Positions 1 to 9,078 of a stretch of 64,000 bases of DNA are shown piece by piece. The stretch is from Brasilonema sennae CENA114 (GTDB lineage Bacteria > Cyanobacteriota > Cyanobacteriia > Cyanobacteriales > Nostocaceae). The stretch's first letter is position 1. The number at the start of each line of letters is the position of its first letter. Made by a program: the position numbers and the translations under genes. Where the stretch lies: the NCBI RefSeq assembly GCF_006968745.1, contig NZ_CP030118.1:2616654-2680653 (forward strand), written 5' to 3'. Under the pieces are notes generated by a model. That model searched no databases, was not told where the DNA came from, and saw nothing but the letters and a program-made list of their open reading frames with translations.

Positions 1-1317
1 TTCACCTTCAGTTTGCCAAAATTGCTCTTCTTCTTGTGGCGTGAATTCTCGCAGGTTGAATTTGACAGCTTGATTGCTGTAAACCACAGGTAGCAACCAA
101 TCTTCCAAATCAATGTGCTTGTTGAAATAAGCTTTGCGCTTCTTGTCATGGAAAAGTTCCAGCCTGCCCAGCCGTATCGCTTCGCTGATATCCTTATTAT
201 CAAATAGATGAGCATAAACTTGCTGCATCATCAGCTTGGCAGCATCCACCATGACGGTATACCCCATCGCCACTACCATCTGCATCCCTGCAGCCATCAA
301 CTGACTTCCGAGACTGGTTTCTCTGTAATCTTCTGTTCCTGTTCCCCCGTTTTGAAGGGGGGATCTTGATTGTTCATTGTCGAGATCCCCCCCTTCCCCC
401 CTTGCAAAGGTGGGTTTAATTTGTTTCCCCGACTGACAAGCATTGAGAAGACATACAGGAATTTCCTTACCCGTCAGCAGATTCGCCAATTCCGTCGCCT
501 CCACCGGATCTGCATCGCCTTTGGTTTCTCCTTCCAAAAACACAAACGCCTTCACTCCGTCGTAGTGTTGCAAATCATAGCGCCCCCATCTCAACTGATA
601 AGCATAAGGATTTGCGGTTTCCTTTTGGATATCCTTATATCTCATCAGCGCACCGTGGGTGTCAAAGTGGATGATGTGATAAAACCCCGCGCCTTTTTCT
701 TCCAGATGTCTTGCTAGTGCTTCATAAGTACCTGGGCGCAGTAACTCCACATTCACCGCCAACTGGCTATTTTCAATTGCGTCAATCAGCGATCGCGAAA
801 TGGTACGATAACCAACATCTTGTTCTTCATTTGGTCGTGCTGTCACCACCAGCAAATTAATCACGGGTGACTGTGGAATGTTCGCTTGCCTTGCCCCACG
901 TTTAACACTCTTACGCACCATCACACAGTCTACCGCCAACGGTCGCGGATAGCCAGGTTCCCACAAAGCTTCCCAGTGCAGTGCTTGAAAGTCCGGAGTT
1001 TTCCCGACAATTTCTATCTGTAGGGGATTTTGCCCTTTGCGTAGCCGCTGATATTGACTATAAGCATCTCTATCTCTAAAAACTTGGTTAAAGAAATTTT
1101 CCCCATACTTTTTAATACTGGCGGCTGCCCTCTCGGCTATGATCGTGTCGCTAAAGGGAAACTCCAACCACTCTTCAAAATACCACTCCAGTTCTTGTTC
1201 CTCTTTAGAAGTGAATGGGTTAGTGATTGTAAGTGAATATTCTTCACCTTCAAATCTCAGAGTTACCTCAAAGCCGGTGTCGGTTTTCTCTTCTTCCCGA
1301 ATCGTGATGACTGGCAT
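1..1317 (-). CDS. CHAT-domain caspase-like protein (3' end outside window)
   Basis: An open frame of 439 codons runs without a stop from an ATG at 1317 to the window edge, so the C-terminus is missing. The caspase-like (CHAT) dyad is visible: HFDTHG for the catalytic His (about residue 220) and LLNACQSG for the catalytic Cys (about residue 290), followed by the usual GSQLMAAGMQ and AVEVGY-like core (here VVAMGYTVMVDAA). CHAT proteases are cytosolic cysteine peptidases often used in bacterial cell-death or signalling modules, commonly fused to TPR, NACHT or other domains; whatever follows here lies off-window. It is divergent from the Ser/Thr kinase at 1627. Between the catalytic Cys and the next core strand there is an in-frame low-complexity insert of about 26 residues encoded by a palindromic repeat. 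The family call is strong; the biological role is unknown. Confidence 0.85.
   Translation of the reverse strand, partial: MPVITIREEEKTDTGFEVTLRFEGEEYSLTITNPFTSKEEQELEWYFEEWLEFPFSDTIIAERAAASIKKYGENFFNQVFRDRDAYSQYQRLRKGQNPLQIEIVGKTPDFQALHWEALWEPGYPRPLAVDCVMVRKSVKRGARQANIPQSPVINLLVVTARPNEEQDVGYRTISRSLIDAIENSQLAVNVELLRPGTYEALARHLEEKGAGFYHIIHFDTHGALMRYKDIQKETANPYAYQLRWGRYDLQHYDGVKAFVFLEGETKGDADPVEATELANLLTGKEIPVCLLNACQSGKQIKPTFARGEGGDLDNEQSRSPLQNGGTGTEDYRETSLGSQLMAAGMQMVVAMGYTVMVDAAKLMMQQVYAHLFDNKDISEAIRLGRLELFHDKKRKAYFNKHIDLEDWLLPVVYSNQAVKFNLREFTPQEEEQFWQTEGE
355..395. repeat. palindromic repeat inserted in frame in the CHAT gene
   Basis: An inverted repeat with arms AAGGGGGGATCT and AGATCCCCCCCTT (one extra C) lies inside the CHAT coding frame. 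It resembles the G-run/C-run palindromes scattered through cyanobacterial intergenic DNA. The reading frame stays open through it. Confidence 0.6.
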
Positions 1318-1626
1318 GGTGTGACACTTTTAACACAAAAAAGAATATTTAGTTATAGACTACACATTCGCTGTTTGCGTTTCCGTATAGCTGTATCATC
1401 TCCAGGGCAAGGCGGTTGGAAATTCTCTCTACTTAAGCTCACTCCTGGTTCGCACTATTTATTACACGTATAACGTAGATTTTTTGGTGTTTTTTGAGTA
1501 TAATTTAATATAGATTAACTTTTTTATACTTTATTTGTTTGTGAAAACACTAGTAAATTTGTCTTTATTAACTTACAAGTTGTCAGCAAAGCTGGGTTCT
1601 CTACTATTAAACTTTGGAATCGATTT
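1318..1626. other. divergent intergenic region, CHAT gene / kinase
   Basis: AT-rich spacer between two divergently transcribed genes. A TATAAT hexamer lies at 1499-1504 in plus orientation, but no good -35 hexamer sits at the right distance, so a promoter is only a possibility. No RNA gene or further ORF was seen. Confidence 0.3.
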
Positions 1627-3387
1627 ATGTCAGATCCCAACATTGGTCGTTTACTCGGCAAACGCTACGAACTCCAGGAGATAATTGGTACTGGAGCAAT
1701 GGGTAGAGTCTATCGTGCTAAGGACATTTTGTTGGGTGGCGTACCTGTTGCTGTGAAGTTTCTAGCTCTATCGACCCAAAATCAAAATCTGCGAGTGCAA
1801 GAACGCTTTGAGCAAGAGGCAAAAACCTGTGCCATTCTTGGACAAAAAAGCATCCACATTGTCCGAGTCATGGACTATGGCGTAGACGAGAATAATACTC
1901 CGTTCTATGTTATGGAATACCTCCAAGGAAGCAGCCTGAGCAATATCATTCGCCACCAACCACCCTGTTTACCAAGATTTTTGAATTTGGTGCGTCAAAT
2001 TTGCTTGGGATTACAGTGCGCTCATAATGGTATCTTTGTAGAAGGCAAAATATGTCCAATTATTCACCGCGATATTAAGCCCAGTAATATAGTGGTCATT
2101 CAAGACCATAGTTTCGGCGAATTAGTCAAAGTTCTAGATTTTGGTATTGCCAAGTTACTACATGCCGATAGCAGCTATACTGACTACTATTTAGGCACTC
2201 TTGCTTATTCTTCTCCCGAACAGATAGATGGTCAGGAATTAGATAACCGTGCTGACATTTATAGTTTGGGAGTGATGATGTTTGAGATGCTTACAGGCAA
2301 AATTCCCCTAGTCGCATCAACCAACTCTTTTGGAGCATGGTACAAAGTACACCACTATCAACAACCACGATCATTCTCTGAAGTTGCACCCAATCTGCAA
2401 CTACCACAGAGTGTGAAAAATTTGGTTATGAGTTGTTTAGCCAAGACACCAAGCTCACGTCCCCAAAGTATAAACGAAATTCTTCAGGTTCTGCGATCTT
2501 TAGAACAGGGCGATGCTCCTCTCGCGCCGCCCCTTTCGGGCGATCGGGCAAGTGAAACTTTGCCAAATATAGATAAAGCTCCAACTGTCTGTGTCTTAAT
2601 CAAAACAGATGTTGATACCAAGTTGCGTTCAGAAATAGCATTTAGAAATGGCGGAAGAACACAGACTCACAGACTCACAGAGTTAGGGAGTGTGGGAGTG
2701 TGGGAGTCTGAAAAAATATCCTTTCCTCGCTTTTTTGCTCCTTCCTCATCGTCATCCCACCTACTATCTTTGAATTCAACTCAGTATGACGACAACAGCC
2801 AAGCAGTGACGCTATCATCTGGATTGATACAGGAAATTGTACAGCAAGCTTGTTGGCCCTCGAATAAACCGATCGCCGATATCGTCTTTCCTAGTCCTCT
2901 GGGTTTGAATGGTAAGGAACTACCCGCCTTGTGGGTGATGCTACCGCATTTGGAAATTCAAAAGCGTTTGGTTTGTAAACGCTATAATCAATTTCTTTTT
3001 ATAACTTCTCCTCACCCCATGCTGCTATGGATTACCCTGATCTACAACACTATGCATGGTGCAAAATGGCTAACATACTACCTTGATCTGAAGACAACTT
3101 TCGGGCAAAAAATCACTCGCCTACTCAGACAAACAGGTTACTACCCGATACTGTTCTTTACTCGCGAGACACCAAATCGTTGTGTTGATGTATTACTCTC
3201 AAGTATTGCTTCTACACAACGCCTGTGGTTACATCACTGGGTAACGATGAGCAACAAGCTGGTTTCTTCTGCCGAACCACAATTTAGTAAAACTTTACTT
3301 AAAACTGAGTACGAAAAGATCAAACCACATATTTTGGCAAAGATACAAGCAATGGATACAGATTCCTCGTTTGACCTTTTCGGCTGA
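1627..3387 (+). CDS. Hanks-type serine/threonine protein kinase
   Basis: This 586-residue protein phosphorylates Ser/Thr residues of unknown targets. Kinase motifs are in order: glycine loop IGTGAMGRVY (from residue 20), VAVK lysine (K44), catalytic loop IHRDIKPSN (His at about 147), DFG-type VLDFGIAK (Asp about 171), activation segment GTLAYSSPEQ, and DIYSLGVMMFEMLTGKIP. The kinase domain ends near residue 290. The C-terminal 290 residues have no transmembrane segment and no domain I can name, though similar kinases with this tail are common in filamentous cyanobacteria. An 8-bp tandem-repeat tract at about 2661-2711 inserts a low-complexity linker (around residues 345-362) between the halves. 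The start ATG follows a long AT-rich leader. It is divergent from the CHAT gene. Confidence 0.9.
   Translation: MSDPNIGRLLGKRYELQEIIGTGAMGRVYRAKDILLGGVPVAVKFLALSTQNQNLRVQERFEQEAKTCAILGQKSIHIVRVMDYGVDENNTPFYVMEYLQGSSLSNIIRHQPPCLPRFLNLVRQICLGLQCAHNGIFVEGKICPIIHRDIKPSNIVVIQDHSFGELVKVLDFGIAKLLHADSSYTDYYLGTLAYSSPEQIDGQELDNRADIYSLGVMMFEMLTGKIPLVASTNSFGAWYKVHHYQQPRSFSEVAPNLQLPQSVKNLVMSCLAKTPSSRPQSINEILQVLRSLEQGDAPLAPPLSGDRASETLPNIDKAPTVCVLIKTDVDTKLRSEIAFRNGGRTQTHRLTELGSVGVWESEKISFPRFFAPSSSSSHLLSLNSTQYDDNSQAVTLSSGLIQEIVQQACWPSNKPIADIVFPSPLGLNGKELPALWVMLPHLEIQKRLVCKRYNQFLFITSPHPMLLWITLIYNTMHGAKWLTYYLDLKTTFGQKITRLLRQTGYYPILFFTRETPNRCVDVLLSSIASTQRLWLHHWVTMSNKLVSSAEPQFSKTLLKTEYEKIKPHILAKIQAMDTDSSFDLFG
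2661..2711. repeat. 8-bp short tandem repeats within the kinase gene
   Basis: Two copies of ACAGACTC, a degenerate third copy and two copies of AGTGTGGG lie in frame between the kinase domain and the C-terminal region. Such short tandem repeats are normally intergenic in cyanobacteria; here they encode part of a linker. Confidence 0.6.
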
Positions 3388-3845
3388 AAGGAATATACTG
3401 CTCATCCATGTGATTTATACACCATCGTTCCATCCTTTTGTAAACTTTTTTTAAAAAAATATGTATACAATTATGAACAAAGTTATAAGAAATATAAATA
3501 CAAAGAGGATGAATAATGCAATTTAGAGTAAACTAATGACTGGAGTTTACATGAGCTAGACGAGTTAAACGCTAGTTAATGGAAAACACGTGCAATGGCA
3601 TTTATCCTCCAAACCTGCAATTTAGTAGCAGCGGAGTGTCGTAGATGCATAAAGCGAGTGTGACCCAATGTTAAGCCAAACGATATACGTCACAAAGTGA
3701 AACTCACTTGCAAAAGATGAATGATCGTTGGTAAAATCTCTAATCGTAGTTGATCCTCTTAGTTGACGCCCCGGCATCCCCAGCTCATTTCCTCCTTGGA
3801 ACTTAGCTAGAGAAGGAGGTCGCCTACTACGGCGGCGCTACAACT
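3388..3845. other. intergenic region, convergent kinase and nblA
   Basis: A 458-bp spacer between the 3' ends of two convergent genes. I see no ORF with a coding signature, no tRNA and no clear hairpin-plus-T-run terminator. The part next to nblA is more GC-rich and contains AAGGAGG-like sequence on the minus strand that leads only to a nine-codon ORF. Confidence 0.4.
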
Positions 3846-4046
3846 CTATGCTGCCCAGGTCGATCCCTCGTCTATTCCCCATTGGTGCTTAAGAAGCTGT
3901 TTATAAGTCGCTTCCCGAAGTACCATCTGCTCATAGAGCTTAACTAAAAAGTCTTTAGCTTGGTCATGGCTCATATGCTGCACCTGAGTGGCGAATGAGC
4001 GAATGTTGAATTGCTGTTCGAGGCTCAATTCGATTGGTTGATTCAT
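3846..4046 (-). CDS. nblA: phycobilisome degradation protein NblA
   Basis: NblA is a small adaptor that binds phycobiliproteins and delivers them to Clp protease during nitrogen or sulfur starvation. The 66-residue product has the expected size and family features: an N-terminal LSLEQQFNIRSF helix, the QVQHMSHDQAKDFLVKLYEQ middle helix, and the conserved C-terminal LLKHQWG motif. The start is supported by AGGAGTT seven bases upstream of the ATG. nblB lies 600 bp upstream on the same strand. Transcription of nblA is commonly NtcA- and NblR-dependent; I could not find a clean GTA-N8-TAC site in the upstream region. Confidence 0.95.
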   Translation of the reverse strand: MNQPIELSLEQQFNIRSFATQVQHMSHDQAKDFLVKLYEQMVLREATYKQLLKHQWGIDEGSTWAA

Positions 4047-4643
4047 GATGAACTCCTAAAAAGAAAAAGTAAAGGTGATATAGCCGTCGGCTGAACTAAT
4101 AGGGTATATAGCTAAATTTTTATTTGTCCAAAATATTTTTACCTCCGTATTACGAACGATAACAATAGTTTGACAAATTGCCCATACCCTAATGGGTATT
4201 TTTTCGGTTGTGACACCTTGTTGTTAAGCCAACTGATATAGATCCCAAGTCTGGTGAGGCAGATTCCGGGAAAATATGGGTTTTTGAACCCTTTTTTTTG
4301 GAGAAACTGCCTTAGTTTTCCCTAGTTTGAGATTCGGGTTGTTTCAAAATGTAGAAATTTTTACATAACTACACTGATATGGACATAAGCTATTGCGCTC
4401 AAGTCCTGTGAAACCCTGTTTTTTTAAGGCATTTCAGGTAGGTAAGAATGAATTATATTCGCTTTACCTCATTGAGTGCAAGATGTCAATTACACAAAAT
4501 AAGATAATTAGCCTCCTGAGTTAGAAACTTAAGAGGCTATAAGTATATGTATCAAACTGTAAACAGGAAAAAAGCTCAGTATGAACAAATTTTTAATGGT
4601 ATGGAGCAATACGGTTCACTGAGTCATGCTAAAGACAGATGCT
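4047..4643. other. nblA upstream region
   Basis: A 597-bp AT-rich region that must hold the nblA promoter. A perfect inverted repeat, ATACCC-TAAT-GGGTAT, lies at 4184-4199 and a related AGGGTATA half occurs at about 4101, so a repressor or activator site is possible. A short plus-strand ORF crossing into nblB looks like a shadow. Confidence 0.4.
4184..4199. promoter_or_regulatory. 16-bp inverted repeat upstream of nblA (possible operator)
   Basis: ATACCC and GGGTAT form perfect 6-bp arms around TAAT, about 140 bp upstream of the nblA start. It does not match the NtcA consensus. A regulatory function is inferred only from symmetry and position. Confidence 0.3.
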
Positions 4644-5309
4644 TCAAGCTTCGGGTAAAGATTTTTTGGCTTCAGTTGCAACAGCTTCTACCTCATCATT
4701 CGCCAAAGTTTCCAATATGGATTTTGCATCTGTACCGCCTAAACGATTTAAGGCTTGTACCAGCCTATAACGCACTTGCCAATCTGGATCTGTTGCATAG
4801 GGAGCCAACAAGGGAATAGCCTGCAAGTCTCCCAATTCGCCAAAAGAACTAATGGCTGCAGTTTTGACTAAATCATTTTCTGAAGAAAGTGCCGTTTTTA
4901 GCAACTCAAAACTTCTTGGATCGTTCAACTCTCCGAGTGTAGCGATGATGCTAAATTGTACAATCCACTCGTTGCTGGTTTGGTAAAGTTGTTGTAAATC
5001 GTCAAAAGCCTCACGCAGCCCAAGAGCACCCAAACAATCTGCTGCGGCTGCTTGAACATCAGCTTCGGGATCATTGAGCAAGCGATCGCGCAATATGTTT
5101 AGAGATAAATCTAAATCTTGTTTACCCAGCGTATCCAACTGACTCACAGCTGAATACCGCACACGGGAGTTGCTATCATTTACAGCATTTTGAACCAACT
5201 CAAAACCTAGCTTTGGCTCTAATTGACGAATTTGGTTGACTGCTCGCAAGCGATCGCCTAAATCTTGAGATTCCAGCAGTTGCTTGACAGATTCAGGAGT
5301 AATACTCAT
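4644..5309 (-). CDS. nblB: HEAT-repeat protein, NblB-type phycobilisome degradation factor
   Basis: A 221-residue all-helical protein made of about six HEAT/PBS-lyase-like repeats (for example DPEADVQAAAADCLGALG, ENDLVKTAAISSFGELGD and DPDWQVRYRLVQALNRLG). NblB proteins share this size and architecture, are related to the bilin lyases CpcE/F, and are needed for pigment detachment during starvation. The assignment rests on length, N-terminal sequence (MSITPESVKQLLESQDLGDR) and the position next to nblA; other HEAT-repeat lyases such as CpcE/PecE relatives are possible but usually larger. It lies 103 bp downstream of the CBS gene on the same strand and may be cotranscribed with it. Confidence 0.65.
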   Translation of the reverse strand: MSITPESVKQLLESQDLGDRLRAVNQIRQLEPKLGFELVQNAVNDSNSRVRYSAVSQLDTLGKQDLDLSLNILRDRLLNDPEADVQAAAADCLGALGLREAFDDLQQLYQTSNEWIVQFSIIATLGELNDPRSFELLKTALSSENDLVKTAAISSFGELGDLQAIPLLAPYATDPDWQVRYRLVQALNRLGGTDAKSILETLANDEVEAVATEAKKSLPEA

Positions 5310-5386
5310 TTAATTATCCTAATTTTCAAAAATGTTTTCAAAAAATAGTTATCAGTTATCACTCATCAGCTCATTTTGGCTTGATA

Positions 5387-5414
5387 ACTGTTTAGTGTTC
5401 ACTGTTTAGTGTTC
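5387..5414. repeat. 14-bp tandem repeat, two copies
   Basis: The unit ACTGTTTAGTGTTC occurs twice in direct succession and overlaps the stop codon of the CBS gene by two bases. It is a typical cyanobacterial short tandem repeat. Confidence 0.6.
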
Positions 5415-5880
5415 ACTGATCTTGACTCGCTGCCATTGCTCGAATGATGTCACCACGAGTGAGGATACCAATAACTTGGCTCTCGCTGTCAAGTACTGGT
5501 AGGCGGTGGACGTTGCGATCGTGCATGAGTTTAGCAGCTTCTGTGACTGTTTTGTCAGGATCAATAGTGATCGGGTTTTTGCTCATGACTTCGCCAACAG
5601 TTTGCCCAAGTGCTTTGTGCAAGTCACGTTCGTAATCTCCAGGATTTTCCAAATAAATGACGCTATCAAGAAACATAATGTAAGCCGGAGGGGTTACACC
5701 AGTTTGTTGCCACATTAAGTCCGTTTCTGAGATAATACCGACTAACTTCCCAGCGTCGTTCACAACTGGTAGTCCACTAATGCGTCGTTCTGCCAGGATT
5801 TTTATCGCTTCCTGTAGAGGAGTTTCTAGTTGGACGACGATTGGATCACGGCTCATGATGTCGGCAACTGTTTTAGGCAT
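5413..5880 (-). CDS. tandem CBS-domain protein
   Basis: A 155-residue soluble protein consisting of a CBS pair only: VADIMSRDPIVVQLETPLQEA...GLPVVNDAGKLVGIISETDL (residues 4-55) and VGEVMSKNPITIDPDKTVTEA...RLPVLDSESQVIGILTRGDI (residues 95-150). CBS pairs (Bateman modules) bind adenosine nucleotides such as AMP or ATP and act as energy-state regulators of partner proteins; cyanobacteria and plants have free-standing forms (CBSX-like), some of which regulate thioredoxins. No partner can be assigned from context. nblB follows 103 bp downstream on the same strand. Confidence 0.85.
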   Translation of the reverse strand: MPKTVADIMSRDPIVVQLETPLQEAIKILAERRISGLPVVNDAGKLVGIISETDLMWQQTGVTPPAYIMFLDSVIYLENPGDYERDLHKALGQTVGEVMSKNPITIDPDKTVTEAAKLMHDRNVHRLPVLDSESQVIGILTRGDIIRAMAASQDQ

Positions 5881-5994
5881 TGGCTTGCTGTCACTTTGTT
5901 ATTAATCTACCTGGTTTATTGTAAAGAATTGTGGGTGTTAAGCTTATCACGTTAATACATTGTTACTTATCGGGAAGTAGGGGAAGAAGAATAA

Positions 5995-7038
5995 TTACTC
6001 AAATTCCGTCTCACAAAAGACTTGTAACAACTCAACACAGTTAGCAATTGCTCCTAAATGCGCAATTTCGTATCCGTGGGTGTTCTGTGTCGGAAATGCC
6101 AAACACGCAGCGCGAGCAACATGACCAAATTTCATCGCAATAGAAGCATCACTACCAAAACCACTGATTGTTGCTAGCTGTACTGACATATCTAGTTGCT
6201 TGGCGCAGTGACGCAGTTGTCCATTTAACGTTTCATCGTAAATTCCATATCCATCTTGAGAAAGTATCACAGGGCTTTCCCCGTCTTCAATGGGATATTC
6301 TGATGAGAGAGGACAAATTTCCAAAGCAATCAAAGCATCTAAGCGCTGGTTTTGAGTAAAGAAAAGTGCTCCAATTGCTCCCACTTCTTCTTTTGCTGAT
6401 GCGACTAGATACACATCGACTGGTGGCTGTTTTACCTTTTCGGCAAGTGCTAATAAAATAGCAACTGAAGCTTTGTTATCCAAGGTGTAACTGGCTATGT
6501 AGTCGTTTAACCGTGTTGGACGTTTTCGATGCTTGCCGACAACCATTCTGGTACCTGGTCGAATACCAGCTGCTTCCAATTCGGTTGTGGTACATTTTGT
6601 CTCTATCCAGGCATTTTCCCATTTGACAGGAGTGTCTTCCTGCTGAACTTTTTGGGGTGATTCGTGGGAAACGTGACGGGAACCAAAACTGAGAATACCG
6701 CTGAGTGTTGCGTTATCTCCCAGTAAATCTACCACTCCTTCGCCATAAACCCACGGAAATGAGCCGCCTAGCCTGCGAACTTCGACTCGACCTTTTTCGC
6801 CAACTGTTTTCACAATTGCGCCTATTTCATCTTTGTGAGCAGTAATGGCAATCTGTCTAGTGGAATCTAGCCCTTGAATTTTAGCAATGATATTGTCAGC
6901 GCGATCGCACCATACTTCCACTCCTAGTGCCGCAAATTGCTGTATCAAGAATTGGTTAATTTCTGTTTCTGCACCACTGGGAGAATGATGCATGACTAAT
7001 TCCTCAATTGTGTGAAATAAGCGATCGTAGTTGCACAT
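5995..7038 (-). CDS. M42-family metallopeptidase (glutamyl/aminopeptidase-like)
   Basis: This 347-residue enzyme belongs to the M42 (TET/CelM/YsdC) dinuclear-metal aminopeptidases, which remove N-terminal residues from peptides in the cytosol, usually as dodecamers. The metal ligands and catalytic residues are visible: AHKDEIG (His and Asp), TLDNKAS (bridging Asp), AKEEVGAIGA (catalytic and metal Glu), LEICPLSSEYP, and the final His in NTHGYEIAH. Length fits the family. It stands alone; the next upstream gene is divergent. Confidence 0.85.
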   Translation of the reverse strand: MCNYDRLFHTIEELVMHHSPSGAETEINQFLIQQFAALGVEVWCDRADNIIAKIQGLDSTRQIAITAHKDEIGAIVKTVGEKGRVEVRRLGGSFPWVYGEGVVDLLGDNATLSGILSFGSRHVSHESPQKVQQEDTPVKWENAWIETKCTTTELEAAGIRPGTRMVVGKHRKRPTRLNDYIASYTLDNKASVAILLALAEKVKQPPVDVYLVASAKEEVGAIGALFFTQNQRLDALIALEICPLSSEYPIEDGESPVILSQDGYGIYDETLNGQLRHCAKQLDMSVQLATISGFGSDASIAMKFGHVARAACLAFPTQNTHGYEIAHLGAIANCVELLQVFCETEFE

Positions 7039-7125
7039 CGTTATTTTAAATAGGTACTTTACTCAATTAAGAACTGCTATAAATAGTAGGCAAAAGCCCA
7101 AATTTATACAATTCAACCAGCACAA

Positions 7126-7734
7126 ATGTATCACCAACAACGCCAAAGTTTGCTTTTCACTCTTTCGGCTATACTGACTGGAGCAACTCTTTTAGCTGGA
7201 GTTGGAATCTATGTAGTGCTCAAAGGCGTGGAAAGACCAATAGCAGTACCTAACCAAACAGAAAGCACAGAAGAAGACATTACACAAGCACCTGTCGATA
7301 CATTAACTCCGCCTCCAGAAGACACATTGGTTTCATCACCACAAGACACACCAGTCGTAGCAATTCAAGAACAGCCAAACGAACTAGGAAAAAACCTTGG
7401 TGGTGTTGATTGGCAAGGAAAGGACTTACGCACGATGAAGCTGCGTAATGCTAACTTAGGTGGTGCGAATCTTGCAAACACTACCTTGAGTGGTGTTGAC
7501 TTGAGTGGAGCTACCTTGAGTGGTGCAAATCTTGCAAATGCTAATTTGAGTGGTGTGAATTTGAGCAGTGCTAATCTCAGTGGTGCAATTCTTGAAAATG
7601 CGAATCTGAGCAGTGCTAATCTCAGTCGCGCCGACTTGAGGGGTGCCAATCTTGATCATACTAACCTAGAGGGAGCTCTTTTGAGAGGAACTCTTCTAGA
7701 AGGTGTAAACCTGAGCAACACAATTATGCCTTAG
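7126..7734 (+). CDS. membrane-anchored pentapeptide-repeat protein
   Basis: 202 residues: a short cytosolic N-terminus, one hydrophobic segment (residues 9-31, FTLSAILTGATLLAGVGIYV), a Thr/Pro/Glu-rich linker (about 40-85) and then about 20 pentapeptide repeats of the A(D/N)LXX type (from LRNANLGGANL on) that fold as a right-handed beta-helix. The repeat domain is probably exported or periplasmic. Function unknown; many cyanobacterial pentapeptide proteins are uncharacterised. It is the first of three pentapeptide genes within 3.5 kb. Confidence 0.85.
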   Translation: MYHQQRQSLLFTLSAILTGATLLAGVGIYVVLKGVERPIAVPNQTESTEEDITQAPVDTLTPPPEDTLVSSPQDTPVVAIQEQPNELGKNLGGVDWQGKDLRTMKLRNANLGGANLANTTLSGVDLSGATLSGANLANANLSGVNLSSANLSGAILENANLSSANLSRADLRGANLDHTNLEGALLRGTLLEGVNLSNTIMP

Positions 7735-7920
7735 GGAGTTGGCTCTAGGTAAGCGACTCACGTACATGATACTATGTAAGTGACGAGCATCACTTAAATA
7801 ATTGATACTTATCACTTTCCCCAAATTTGTTTATCTCTTAGTTTGGGAGGGAAGACAAATCATTCTTGTATTTAGACTACAAGTACTGATTTCTTACTTG
7901 GCAGTTGTGAGGAATAACTT

Positions 7921-8064
7921 ATGCGAGAAAAACTTTTACTAGCTGTTACTCTGACATTTGCCTTAAGTTTGTTTACAGAACTGAACTGGTTTTCTTCAGC
8001 CCGTACAGCCACAAACAGGACAAATTCTGATTTCTCAGCTTTCACTGTTACTTTACGTCGATAA
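7921..8064 (+). CDS. small secreted peptide, 47 residues
   Basis: A short ORF begins at an ATG preceded by GAGGA nine bases upstream. It has a typical signal sequence (MREKLLLAVTLTFALSLFTE, ending near FSSARTA) followed by a polar tail of about 20 residues (NRTNSDFSAFTVTLRR). The ribosome-binding site and export signal make it more credible than a random ORF, but no family was recognised. It lies between two pentapeptide genes on the same strand. Confidence 0.4.
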   Translation: MREKLLLAVTLTFALSLFTELNWFSSARTATNRTNSDFSAFTVTLRR

Positions 8065-8164
8065 CAAGAATTATACGCCATAGCAACAGTGATATGACTA
8101 GGAAAATAAAAAAAATATAAAAAGATATGTCTATGGAAACACTGAGCCTTCAGGCAAAGACATT

Positions 8165-8947
8165 GTGACGCCAATAATGAAAAGCCGAATTTTAGCCACC
8201 AGCGTATTTTTAACGCTTATCGGCTTAAATCAGGCAGTTCTAGCAGCAAATCTGGAACATGTCAGACAGTTACTAGCAAGCAAACAGTGTCAAAACTGTG
8301 ATTTAGCCGGGGCTGGTTTGGTGATGGCTGATTTATCAGGAGCGGATTTAACTAAAGCCAATCTTGCAGGTGCGAATCTCAGCCGCGTTAACTTGAGTGG
8401 TGCTAACTTGAGGGGTGCAAACTTGAGTGGTGTTGGTTTATTTGGTGCTAACCTCACGGGAGCCAATCTTAGTGGGGCAAATTTGCAGAATGCTGATTTG
8501 CGACATGCCTATTTAGTTAACGCTCAATTAGATGGTGTGAATCTTAATGGGATTAATTTCCAAGGAGCAATCGGCATACCATCGCAAATTGCTACACATG
8601 AGAAATTTTATGCTTGGGGTGTTACCGAAGCACAAAAAGGCAATCAACAGCAAGCAATTGATTATTTCAATCAGGCTATTGTCATGAACCCTGATTATGC
8701 AGGTGCTTATCTAGCTCGTGGTGTTGCTCGTTACCAAATACTTGATCGACAAGGTGCATTTCAAGACGCTCAAGTTGCTGAAAAACTGTTTAGATCCCAA
8801 AACAATAGCAGTGGAATACAAACAGCACAAGCTTTTATCAAAGAACTGCAAACACCTTACGAAACTAAGGTAAAACCTGCCAAACCTGATTTCATTGATT
8901 TTGTAGGAAGTGTTGGCTCTCTACTACTCCAGTTTTTGCCATTTTAG
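8165..8947 (+). CDS. exported pentapeptide-repeat protein with C-terminal TPR
   Basis: 260 residues. A signal peptide ([20 protein letters not shown]) is followed by [16 protein letters not shown], a start used by many secreted cyanobacterial pentapeptide proteins. About 20 A(D/N)LXX repeats span residues 45-125. A TPR unit follows (residues 155-205, [29 protein letters not shown]). The frame opens with GTG at 8165; the ATG at 8177, which starts directly before the signal peptide, is an equally good start. Probably periplasmic or membrane-bound, role unknown. Confidence 0.85.
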   Translation: MTPIMKSRILATSVFLTLIGLNQAVLAANLEHVRQLLASKQCQNCDLAGAGLVMADLSGADLTKANLAGANLSRVNLSGANLRGANLSGVGLFGANLTGANLSGANLQNADLRHAYLVNAQLDGVNLNGINFQGAIGIPSQIATHEKFYAWGVTEAQKGNQQQAIDYFNQAIVMNPDYAGAYLARGVARYQILDRQGAFQDAQVAEKLFRSQNNSSGIQTAQAFIKELQTPYETKVKPAKPDFIDFVGSVGSLLLQFLPF

Positions 8948-9078
8948 TGATTAGTAGTCAGTGGATAGTAGTATTTGATCAAGTACCCGCAGTATCAGCT
9001 ATCAGTTATCAGTTGTTACTGTTAAGCGTTCCCTGTTGACTGCTCACTGTTTGAATGACAACTCATAACTTATGACTC

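Noticed and set aside
370..717. Plus-strand ORF of 115 codons near the left edge
   Set aside because: It is the antisense of the CHAT gene, whose motifs and intact 439-codon frame are clear.
3388..3845. Possible small RNA or small gene between kinase and nblA
   Set aside because: An AAGGAGG site leads only to a nine-codon ORF, and no terminator or conserved RNA fold could be recognised.
7365..7659. Minus-strand ORFs rich in repeated Leu/Ala or Thr/Ile
   Set aside because: They are shadows created by the periodic codons of the pentapeptide-repeat gene on the plus strand.
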